Source of the DNA: Hydractinia symbiolongicarpus
Taxonomy: Eukaryota; Cnidaria; Hydrozoa; Anthoathecata; Hydractiniidae
Reading direction: 5' to 3'
DNA length: 64,000 nucleotides
Assembly (NCBI RefSeq): GCF_029227915.1
Contig: NC_079885.1
Location: 17,931,001-17,995,000, forward strand
Part shown: piece after piece, positions 48,301-60,300 of the stretch
Numbering within the stretch: position 1 is the first letter of the stretch
Layout: the number at the start of each line of letters is the position of its first letter
Notes under the pieces: model-generated
Databases searched by the model: none
Told to the model about the DNA's origin: nothing
What the model saw: only the letters and a program-made list of their open reading frames with translations
Translations under genes and position numbers: made by a program

Positions 48301-51300
48301 TTACTGGTTAGCATTGCATTTTGTTACATTTTGTTACTTTTTTTTTCTGTTCATACATATGAACAAGCCTGCAGAAAGTTCAGTCCTTCATGGTTGATGT
48401 CTGACGAATATTCAAGGCTTGTTCATAATGTATATAACTATAGTTTCACGACTTGCTTTGTTTTGTTTACTCCTTGCACCTGTGATTGAGTGTACTTTTT
48501 CTGTATATAGTTTTCAGCCTTAAAGCAAAATATACACTCTCACAAGTGATGTCTAACAGTTATTTCAAGGCTTATTTAAAGTAGTAAATGTGGAGCAGTA
48601 ACTAACAAACAAAGTAACAAGACATGCTTTTGGCTTGCTTTGTATTAAGCCGTGAATATATTTGTTTTATGCTATACATATATACTAGTTATATAAGTGA
48701 AATAATCATCAATCACCACTGTGATTGATGATTATTTCGAAGCATTTTTATCCTCCATATTTGGCTGGAAATTCCTCCTCAGTGATTATCAACAGTTATT
48801 TCAAGCCATCCATCTTTTTGGCATATTTTCTGTATATAACCTTCAGCTGTAAAGCATTTTCTTGAAAAAAACAGCTATATTCTTACTAGAAGTCATAATT
48901 CTAAACCCTATACAAATTTGACTGTTCCAGTCTAGCTCCAACAAGTCAGTCTGTAAATTTAAAACCCGATTTTCCCGGTTTTGATAGTTCTGCAAAACCT
49001 CTGAATCACGTCTGGGCTTTTAGATGTCACAATGCTAACGCCTATACAAAATTGGTTGTCCTGGTCTGGCTCTAACATAAGTCGGTCCGTAAATTTAAAA
49101 CTGGATTTGATAGCCACGCCCGGGGCTTTTTTTATCACACACAATTGCTCGGGCAAATCTTACTCAGGTCATCTATGACGTTTTTCAAAATTTAATCCAA
49201 ATGTCCAAAATGGTCACACGCACGATAAACACTTCTGCAGCCTTATTGTGCGCATGACCATTTTTGGACAAGTGCACTAACTTTTTGCGAATGCACAAAT
49301 TAAATTTTTGCTGTGTTTTGCTCAGATTAAATTTCGGCGATCGGGATATTTTGGAAGTTCGCGTGAATTCGTTTTCGCGAATATGTGCAATGCATCATCA
49401 CTTGCATAGGCACATAAGTTCAAAATTTTTCGACACACTGCGATTTTGGTGAAAAATTATACCAAATGCTGAACGGGCCAAAGAAGTCATGTGCATGCTG
49501 CAACCGTGTTCGCGCCATAAGGCTCTTGTTTAGATGTAAAACAAATGAATCAACCTGTTTAATTGTTGTAAATTTATAGCTTTGAATGTAATATTACTTC
49601 TTAAAATAGGTAGTCTCATAGATAGTATGTTTATAATATGCAATATGTATAATATAATAATTTACGAAACCCATGAAATACTTTTTCATCTAAAAAATCA
49701 AATTATGATTATTTTTTTTAGCCGACATGTGAGTTTGGTCGTCGCCTTATACTTTTTTCTTTTTATAATGCAGAGGATATATCAGAGTTGAGACACATAC
49801 TAACACTTAATTCGAAAGTCACGTTTTTACCTCAGCTATTTCTTCTTTTGGTTTTTGTATTGTTTCTTCTGTAAAATTGACTGGAAACCATTTTTGTACT
49901 TGGCCGTTGTAATCTCCCTGCCACCTGAATAAAATATACTTATAAAATCTTAATGTCTAACATAGAAAGTGAAAATAAACTTTATAAAATTGGTAACATG
50001 TTTGACAGGGTTTTTTACACGTTTTGGCATTTTGACAATAAAAAGTTGTGGAGTTATGACATCAGCGAGCTTTTGGTTCATTTGTAAACACAATTTTCTC
50101 TCGTAAAAGTTACTTGCACTATAAATCTATAAAGTAGACAGTGAGAAAAACAAAAATTAATTAAAATAAGACAACTAGTACACTTACCAGCCTCCATCAT
50201 ACTTCACAATGTTCACAATAAGAGCGCCTTTGAGAAAAGTTAACTCGTCTGGTTTTCGTCCTCTGTAATCATACTTAGCAAGACACGCAGGCTAAAAAAA
50301 AATCATAAACACAGAGTTGCTTATTAGTAAAAACTATTTCATTCACTCAAACTTTTCTGCGAAACCTTTTTATAAAAATTTGCAAGTTTGTTTTCACATC
50401 TTTAAAAAAATGCACATTAAAAATGAACTCACCCTTGGAGTAGTCATGTTAGGTGTCGTATAAAATTCCTCTGGACCTTCCTCTTCTCCATCTGGACTCT
50501 AAAACAAAAATTTACAATGAAATAAAATTTACAGAAACGAAAAGAAAAATTAAATAGAAGAAGATGAAGAAGACACTTACAATACCAAATTCTTGAACAA
50601 CCTGAGAAAAACAGAAAAAGACATTCAAATGTGATTTAAAAAAATCAATTCGACTTCAAAACAATCTAACAATCTACAAGTGAGGGAGTGAAAGAACAGA
50701 GGGATAGAGAGGTTAAACAATAAAGTTAATTGGGGGACTGAAAGAACAGAGGGATAGAGAGGTTAAACAATAAATTTAAGTGAGGGACTGAAAGAACAGA
50801 GGGATAGAGAGGTTAAACAATAAAGTTAAGTGAGGGACTGAAAGAACAGAGGGATAGAGAGGTTAAACAATAAAGTTAATTGGGGGACTGAAAGAACAGA
50901 GGGATAGAGAGGTTAAACAATAAAGTTAAGTGAGGGACTGAAAGAACAGAGGGATAGAGAGGTTAAACAATAAAGTTAATTGGGGGACTGAAAGAACAGA
51001 GGGATAAAGAGGTTAAACAATAAATTTAAGTGAGGGACTGAAAGAACAGAGGGATAGAGAGGTTAAACAATAAATTTAAGTGAGGGACTGAAAGAACAGA
51101 GGGATAGAGAGGTTAAACAATAAAGTTAATTGGGGGACTGAAAGAACAGAGGGATAGAGAGGTTAAACAATAAAGTTAAGTGAGGGACTGAAAGAACAGA
51201 GGGATAGAGAGGTTAAACAATAAAGTTAATTGGGGGACTGAAAGAATAGAGGGATAGAGAGGTTAAACAATAAAGTTAATTGGGGGACTGAAAGAACAGA

Positions 51301-54300
51301 GGGATAGAGAGGTTAAACAATAAAGTTAATTGGGGGACTGAAAGAACAGAGGGATAGAGAGGTTAAACAATAAAGTTAAGTGAGGGACTGAAAGAACAGA
51401 GGGATAGAGAGGCTAAACAATAAAGTTAATTGGGGGACTGAAAGAACAGAGGGATAGAGAGGTTAAACAATAAAGTTAATTGGGGGACTGAAAGAACAGA
51501 GTGATAGAGAGGTTAAACAATAAATTTAAGTGAGGGACTGAAAGAACAGAGGGATAGAGAGGTTAAACAATAAAGTTAATTGGGGGACTGAAAGAACAGA
51601 GGGATAGAGAGGTTAAACAATAAAGTTAATTGGGGGACTGAAAGAATAGAGGGATAGAGAGGTTAAACAATAAAGTTAATTGGGGGACTGAAAGAACAGA
51701 GGGATAGAGAGGTTAAACAATAAATTTAATTGGGGGACTGAAAGAACAGAGGGATAAAGAGGCTAAACAATAAAGTTAATTGGGGGACTGAAAGAATAGA
51801 GGGATAGAGAGGTTAAACAATAAAGTTAAGTGAGGGACTGAAAGAACAGAGGGATAGAGAGGTTAAACAATAAAGTTAATTGGGGGACTGAAAGAACAGA
51901 GGGATAGAGAGGTTAAACAATAAAGTTAATTGGGGGACTGAAAGAACAGAGGGATAGAGAGGTTAAACAATAAATTTAATTGGGGGACTGAAAGAACAGA
52001 GGGATAGAGAGGTTAAACAATAAATTTAAGTGAGGGACTGAAAGAACAGAGGGATAAAGAGGCTAAACAATAAAGTTAATTGGGGGACTGAAAGAACAGA
52101 GGGATAGAGAGGTTAAACAATAAATTTAATTGGGGGACTGAAAGAACAGAGGGATAGAGAGGTTAAACAATAAAGTTAATTGGGGGACTGAAAGAACAGA
52201 GGGATAGAGAGGTTAAACAATAAAGTTAATTGGGGGACTGAAAGAACAGAGGGATAGAGAGGTTAAACAATAAAGTTAAGTGAGGGACTGAAAGAACAGA
52301 GGGATAGAGAGGTTAAACAATAAAGTTAATTGGGGGACTGAAAGAACAGAGGGATAGAGAGGTTAAACAATAAAGTTAAGTGAGGGACTGAAAGAACAGA
52401 GGGATAGAGAGGTTAAACAATAAAGTTAATTGGGGGACTGAAAGAACAGAGGGATAGAGAGGTTAAACAATAAAGTTAATTGGGGGACTGAAAGAACAGA
52501 GGGATAGAGAGGTTAAACAATAAAGTTAAGTGAGGGACTGAAAGAACAGAGGGATAGAGAGGTTAAACAATAAAGTTAAGTGAGGGACTGAAAGAACAGA
52601 GGGATAGAGAGGTTAAACAATAAAGTTAATTGGGGGACTGAAAGAACAGAGGGATAGAGAGGTTAAACAATAAAGTTAATTGGGGGACTGAAAGAACAGA
52701 GGGATAGAGAGGTTAAACAATAAAGTTAAGTGAGGGACTGAAAGAACAGAGGGATAGAGAGGTTAAACAATAAAGTTAATTGGGGGACTGAAAGAACAGA
52801 GGGATAGAGAGGTTAAACAATAAAGTTAAGTGAGGGACTGAAAGAACAGAGGGATAGAGAGGTTAAACAATAAAGTTAATTGGGGGACTGAAAGAACAGA
52901 GGGATAGAGAGGTTAAACAATAAAGTTAAGTGAGGGACTGAAAGAACAGAGGGATAGAGAGGTTAAACAATAAAGTTAATTGGGGGACTGAAAGAACAGA
53001 GGGATAGAGAGGTTAAACAATAAAGTTAAGTGAGGGACTGAAAGAACAGAGGGATAGAGAGGTTAAACAATAAAGTTAATTGGGGGACTGAAAGAACAGA
53101 GGGATAGAGAGGTTAAACAATAAAGTTAAGTGAGGGACTGAAAGAACAGAGGGATAGAGAGGTTAAACAATAAAGTTAATTGGGGGACTGAAAGAACAGA
53201 GGGATAGAGAGGTTAAACAATAAAGTTAATTGGGGGACTGAAAGAACAGAGGGATAGAGAGGTTAAACAATAAAGTTAATTGGGGGACTGAAAGAACAGA
53301 GGGATAGAGAGGTTAAACAATAAAGTTAAGTGAGGGACTGAAAGAACAGAGGGATAGAGAGGTTAAACAATAAAGTTAATTGGGGGACTGAAAGAACAGA
53401 GGGATAGAGAGGTTAAACAATAAAGTTAATTGGGGGACTGAAAGAACAGAGGGATAGAGAGGTTAAACAATAAAGTTAAGTGAGGGACTGAAAGAACAGA
53501 GGGATAGAGAGGTTAAACAATAAAGTTAATTGGGGGACTGAAAGAACAGAGGGATAGAGAGGTTAAACAATAAAGTTAAGTGAGGGACTGAAAGAACAGA
53601 GGGATAGAGAGGTTAAACAATAAAGTTAATTGGGGGACTGAAAGAACAGAGGGATAGAGAGGTTAAACAATAAAGTTAAGTGAGGGACTGAAAGAACAGA
53701 GGGATAGAGAGGTTAAACAATAAAGTTAATTGGGGGACTGAAAGAACAGAGGGATAGAGAGGTTAAACAATAAAGTTAAGTGAGGGACTGAAAGAACAGA
53801 GGGATAGAGAGGTTAAACAATAAAGTTAATTGGGGGACTGAAAGAACAGAGGGATAGAGAGGTTAAACAATAAAGTTAAGTGAGGGACTGAAAGAACAGA
53901 GGGATAGAGAGGTTAAACAATAAAGTTAATTGGGGGACTGAAAGAACAGAGGGATAGAGAGGTTAAACAATAAAGTTAATTGGGGGACTGAAAGAACAGA
54001 GGGATAGAGAGGTTAAACAATAAAGTTAATTGGGGGACTGAAAGAACAGAGGGATAGAGAGGTTAAACAATAAAGTTAAGTGAGGGACTGAAAGAACAGA
54101 GGGATAGAGAGGTTAAACAATAAAGTTAATTGGGGGACTGAAAGAACAGAGGGATAGAGAGGTTAAACAATAAAGTTAAGTGAGGGACTGAAAGAACAGA
54201 GGGATAGAGAGGTTAAACAATAAAGTTAATTGGGGGACTGAAAGAACAGAGGGATAGAGAGGTTAAACAATAAAGTTAAGTGAGGGACTGAAAGAACAGA

Positions 54301-57300
54301 GGGATAGAGAGGTTAAACAATAAAGTTAATTGGGGGACTGAAAGAACAGAGGGATAAAGAGGCTAAACAATAAAGTTAATTGGGGGACTGAAAGAACAGA
54401 GGGATAGAGAGGTTAAACAATAAATTTAAGTGAGGGACTGAAAGAACAGAGGGATAGAGAGGTTAAACAATAAAGTTAAGTGAGGGACTGAAAGAACAGA
54501 GGGATAGAGAGGTTAAACAATAAAGTTAAGTGAGGGACTGAAAGAACAGAGGGATAGAGAGGTTAAACAATAAAGTTAATTGGGGGACTGAAAGAACAGA
54601 GGGATAGAGAGGTTAAACAATAAATTTAAGTGAGGGACTGAAAGAACAGAGGGATAGAGAGGTTAAACAATAAAGTTAATTGGGGGACTGAAAGAACAGA
54701 GGGATAGAGAGGTTAAACAATAAAGTTAATTGGGGGACTGAAAGAACAGAGGGATAGAGAGGTTAAACAATAAAGTTAAGTGAGGGACTGAAAGAACAGA
54801 GGGATAGAGAGGTTAAACAATAAAGTTAATTGGGGGACTGAAAGAACAGAGGGATAAAGAGGTTAAACAATAAAGTTAATTGGGGGACTGAAAGAACAGA
54901 GGGATAAAGAGGCTAAACAATAAAGTTAATTGGGGGACTGAAAGAACAGAGGGATAGAGAGGTTAAACAATAAATTTAAGTGAGGGACTGAAAGAACAGA
55001 GGGATAGAGAGGTTAAACAATAAAGTTAAGTGAGGGACTGAAAGAACAGAGGGATAGAGAGGTTAAACAATAAAGTTAAGTGAGGGACTGAAAGAACAGA
55101 GGGATAGAGAGGTTAAACAATAAAGTTAATTGGGGGACTGAAAGAACAGAGGGATAGAGAGGTTAAACAATAAATTTAAGTGAGGGACTGAAAGAACAGA
55201 GGGATAGAGAGGTTAAACAATAAAGTTAATTGGGGGACTGAAAGAACAGAGGGATAGAGAGGTTAAACAATAAAGTTAAGTGAGGGACTGAAAGAACAGA
55301 GGGATAGAGAGGTTAAACAATAAAGTTAATTGGGGGACTGAAAGAACAGAGGGATAGAGAGGTTAAACAATAAAGTTAATTGGGGGACTGAAAGAACAGA
55401 GGGATAGAGAGGTTAAACAATAAAGTTAATTGGGGGACTGAAAGAACAGAGGGATAGAGAGGTTAAACAATAAATTTAAGTGAGGGACTGAAAGAACAGA
55501 GGGATAGAGAGGTTAAACAATAAAGTTAATTGGGGGACTGAAAGAACAGAGGGATAAAGAGGTTAAACAATAAATTTAATTGGGGGACTGAAAGAACAGA
55601 GGGATAGAGAGGTTAAACAATAAATTTAAGTGAGGGACTGAAAGAACAGAGGGATAGAGAGGTTAAACAATAAAGTTAAGTGAGGGACTGAAAGAACAGA
55701 GGGATAGAGAGGTTAAACAATAAAGTTAAGTGAGGGACTGAAAGAACAGAGGGATAGAGAGGTTAAACAATAAAGTTAATTGGGGGACTGAAAGAACAGA
55801 GGGATAGAGAGGTTAAACAATAAATTTAAGTGAGGGACTGAAAGAACAGAGGGATAGAGAGGTTAAACAATAAAGTTAATTGGGGGACTGAAAGAACAGA
55901 GGGATAGAGAGGTTAAACAATAAAGTTGCTAGCCTAATTAGCAGATTGCACTACATAACCATTACTTATACTGTAAGTCAATTGAACAATGCGTGAGTGA
56001 AAGTTAAACAGAAAAAAAGGTCAAGGTTGTTTATTCAAGAATATTGAATATTAAGCTGTCTCTTACAATAGAAAATTGTCCAAAATAGTCATGCGAGGTT
56101 AATATTTCCCTTGCCTAAAATAATTTGCCCTGGTTTAACAAGTCTTAAATATGTACGCATATTACTTAATTTGTGTGCCCTTTTTAACACCAAAGTATTA
56201 AACAACCAGATTTACGAACTTAAAAACCGATAGTAAAATCACATGTCAAATCCCACGTGTGAAGTGAGCAAGATATTTAGAACTTACACTTTGATTGCAT
56301 GAATATTTTAATTTCGTTTTTCTGTATAATGGATATTTTTCGTAATGATTTATCAATTCCAGTAAACTTTCAAATGGTGCTAAACCAATCATGAAAAGAC
56401 GGCCTTCTTTCTTGATAACGCAATGTTTGATCGAACCAGCAGTTCTAAATACCAAAGCTAACTGTACATCTATTTTTTTGTAAATCGTTTCAGTAAAAGT
56501 AATTAGAAACTTGGTTATTACAGCTTCCTGTGGAAACATTTTTATTTTATTATCGTATCACCTTAAAAACTTCACATACCGCAATATACAACAAATGATC
56601 CTTACCTGAAAGAGATGGCATATGATTCTGAGTCAGCTTCACTGTCTTGCATCCTCTTGCGGACTAAAAAGTAACCATCTTTACGCATCCTTCTCAACAT
56701 GTCTTCAGCTTGTTGTCGCGTCAGATTCTCGTGATACCAACTACAATCGATAAGAAAAAATTTGGCAAAACAACATTTTTGGGGCAGTTTTTACAGATCA
56801 ACTTGCCAATACCCCGTCAGCAGGGAGACGCAAAGGTACAAACTACACTAAACTACAACAGATAACCCACACTGGAAGATGTAACATACTTACTCTTTTC
56901 CTACATGTGCATATGGCTAAAAAAAATAAAAAACGTAATCAAAAATCGTAGAGAGAATAAATAACATCTAAAATTAGAAAATTAAATGAATAAAATAAAA
57001 ACATGACAAACTCACCTGTGGAACGGGTTCTGTCAACGTCATTTTGAATTGTTCTGATTTCAACGGATTTAATTGGTAATAATTAATCAAACTATACAAA
57101 TTGTCGAAACTTTTTTGACCGACTAAAAAGTATTTTGTTGTTCCATCGTTGGCAGTTCTTGATTTAATGAGACAATGTTGAACTTTGTTCCTCCTCCTGC
57201 AGACATATTAAAACATAATAATACATCTAAAAAGCATTATAAAGCTGGCTAAAAAAATCTTACACTGTAAGTATTGAATCATTTGTTGCGTTTTATAAAA

Positions 57301-60300
57301 TGTACACTGCTTTTCCTACTTTTTACAAAAAATTGCTAAACTTCTAAATTTTTATGTTTTATGTGAAAAATAAGCCCGTCTCCCTAATATCCTAGAAATT
57401 CTAGTAAATCCACCTTCACTTCTAAGATTGAAACGCTAATCCTGCGGCAGGAATAATGGAGTAAACACGATATTTATCCAACTTTCACAACTGTAAGAAC
57501 ACAGTCCCACATAACATACTATTTCTAGTCCAACAAATGTTGTAAGCACAATTCCATCAAAGGAGAAATCTTATTTTTAAAAAGTTGCATTTTTCTTACC
57601 ATAGTGTTGTTCCAAAAAATATGCTGATTAAAAACTAGTTAAATTTTCAACGCTTTTTGTCCTATTGTTTTAAAAGCACACTCCCTCAATTTATACACAG
57701 ACCTCCTAAAAATGTTCAAATAGAAAGAATAAACTAATTTCAATTCAATTATTAAAATATTTGTTTAGTAAACTTTCAATAATTCGAACTTTGCTTAAGG
57801 CGTGAGTATACAAAAAAGGTGTGATATTTTAAAATGCTATTAATTCACCAAAACTTTATTTCGATACATCAATGTATATATTTTTAGAAAGCTTGTATGA
57901 TTTCCTATATAATGGTATAAAAATTATTAAGAAAAAATAATTTTGAAGGTTTAATAAACACGAATAAAAAACTCCTCTCCTACAAATGAGATCCCATTTA
58001 CAAAACTACTAGGTTCTCATGTTTGCTCTTTTTGGGAACACAAAACATTAATCTAAAAACGATTTTTAAATTTTTTCTTAACATTTTTTACTTTTGGAGA
58101 CATTTAGTATTACATTTTTTTACAATTTTTAACCTCTGATCGTCGGAAAACTCATCATTACTCGCCCTCTACTCAAACTCACGAAATAAAAAAAATCGTT
58201 TTTAGATCAAACATTCCTCTCCAAGCTAGAGGTGCTCTCCACTCCAGAGCCTTTATAGTTTTGTAAAAGGGGTTTTAAACGTACGAAGTACTCTCTTAAA
58301 AAATAAGCACTGTGAAAAACAGGTTTAAAGTTTTTTACAGAATTCCTATACTTCTGCATAAATAATTGGTCACTATGGTAACGACTATTAGCTAACAGGT
58401 TTCTTTAATATCTTTTTATTCCGCACGTGTTTGCTCACATTCGCAATCATGCACAGTCGAGTATGGGTAAAACAAAAACAAACTGTAGAAACAAAAATCA
58501 CAAAAAGCCTGATGACATTGAAAAGTATATTTTTTATGGGAAAAGTTGTAAAAAAACTTCAAAAAGAATCTTCCAACTACATACAAAAATCGTTTTCCTC
58601 TTGGAGCCGCTATCATTATGACCTTGAGTAGTAAAAATTAATACCGGGGGTGATCATGTTTGAACAAATATTTGATCTTATCACATAATGACTTATTTTT
58701 TCTTGTTGGGCGCTTCGTCTACAGTGCAAATTATATCGTATTTGCACTCTAAAATCTTAACCGAACTCTTTAAGGAGCGCCGATAATTTAAAAAATATAT
58801 ATGATGTTATAAATTCGAACTCAACTCATTATGTTTTTTATTTTTTTTCTAAATAAAACATCCTCTGATTGTTAATCATGATTATGATTAATAAGAAAAA
58901 GCCCATAAAACACTAAGGTGATAAAAAGCCCATAAAACACTAAGGTAATAAAAAGCCCATAAAACACTAAGGTAATAAAAAGGTCATAAAACACTAAGGT
59001 AATAAAAAGGTCATAAAACAATAAGGTAATAAAAAGGTCATAAAACAATAAGGTAATAAAAAGCCCATAAAACACTAAGTTAATAAAAAGCCCATAAAAC
59101 ACTAAGGTAATAAAAAGCCCATAAAACACTAAGGTAATAAAAAGCCCATAAAACACTAAGGTAATAAAAAGCCCATAAAACAAGGTAATAAAAAGCCCAT
59201 AAAACAAGGTAATAAAAAGCCCATAAAACACTAAGGTAATAAAAAGGTCATAAAACACTAAGGTAATAAAAAGGTCATAAAACAATAAGGTAATAAAAAG
59301 TCCATAAAATAATAAGGTAATAAAAAGCCCATAAAACAATAAGGTAATAAAAAGGTCATAAAACAATAAGGTAATAAAAAGGTCATAAAACACTAAGGTA
59401 ATAAAAAGGTCATAAAACACTAAGGTAATAAAAAGCCCATAAAACAATAAGGTAATAAAAAGCCCATAAAACACTAAGGTAATAAAAAGGTCATAAAACA
59501 CTAAGGTAATAAAAAGGTCATAAAACACTAAGGTAATAAAAAGCCCATAAAACACTAAGGTAATAAAAAGCCCATAAAACACTAAGGTAATAAAAAGGTC
59601 ATAAAACACTAAGGTAATAAAAAGGTCATAAAACACTAAGGTAATAAAAAGCCCATAAAACACTAAGGTAATAAAAAGCCCATAAAACAATAAGGTAATA
59701 AAAAGGTCATAAAACACTAAGGTAATAAAAAGGTCATAAAACAATAAGGTAATAAAAAGCCCATAAAACACTAAGGTAATAAAAAGCCCATAAAACAATA
59801 AGGTAATAAAAAGGTCATAAAACACTAAGGTAATAAAAAGGTCATAAAACAATAAGGTAATAAAAAGCCCATAAAACACTAAGGTAATAAAAAGCCCATA
59901 AAACAATAAGGTAATAAAAAGGTCATAAAACACTAAGGTAATAAAAAGCCCATAAAACAATAAGGTAATAAAAAGCCCATAAAACACTAAGGTAATAAAA
60001 AGGTCATAAAACACTAAGGTAATAAAAAGGTCATAAAACAATAAGGTAATAAAAAGCCCATAAAACACTAAGGTAATAAAAAGCCCATAAAACAATAAGG
60101 TAATAAAAAGGTCATAAAACAATAAGAGAAATAACAAGAGAAATAAAAACAAAACAAAAAAAATTTCCAAAGCAGGAGAATAGAAGTTTAAAGAAGAAAA
60201 GAGAGAAAAATGGGGCGGTTTGTGATCTCAAATGAGGAAGGTAGAAAAACATTAGAAAGTTCGAGTAAATGTAAAAACACACAAAAATCAACAAAAGGAT

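Larger units (their letters stand above)
36334..49830 (-). other. PLCG: 13.5-kb PLC-gamma intron between SH3 and PH C-half
   Basis: Both flanking exons end in phase 0 (IAE before, EQKPAEG after), so the large intron is well bounded. It houses a minisatellite, a Helentron, a MITE, an RPA-like relic and several hairpins. Confidence 0.9.

Noticed and set aside
50678-55927. Possible CRISPR array (regular 50-bp spacing)
   Set aside because: There are no unique spacers; the whole 50-bp unit repeats, and the host is eukaryotic.
56445-56539. N-terminal extension of the 97-codon minus-strand frame at 56246-56539
   Set aside because: Only the part downstream of the acceptor at 56444 is PLC-gamma cSH2; the extension upstream is intron that happens to be open.
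58872-60170. 432-codon minus-strand frame with FYGLFITL repeats
   Set aside because: Pure 27-bp minisatellite read-through; no flanking gene structure and hydrophobic repeats only.
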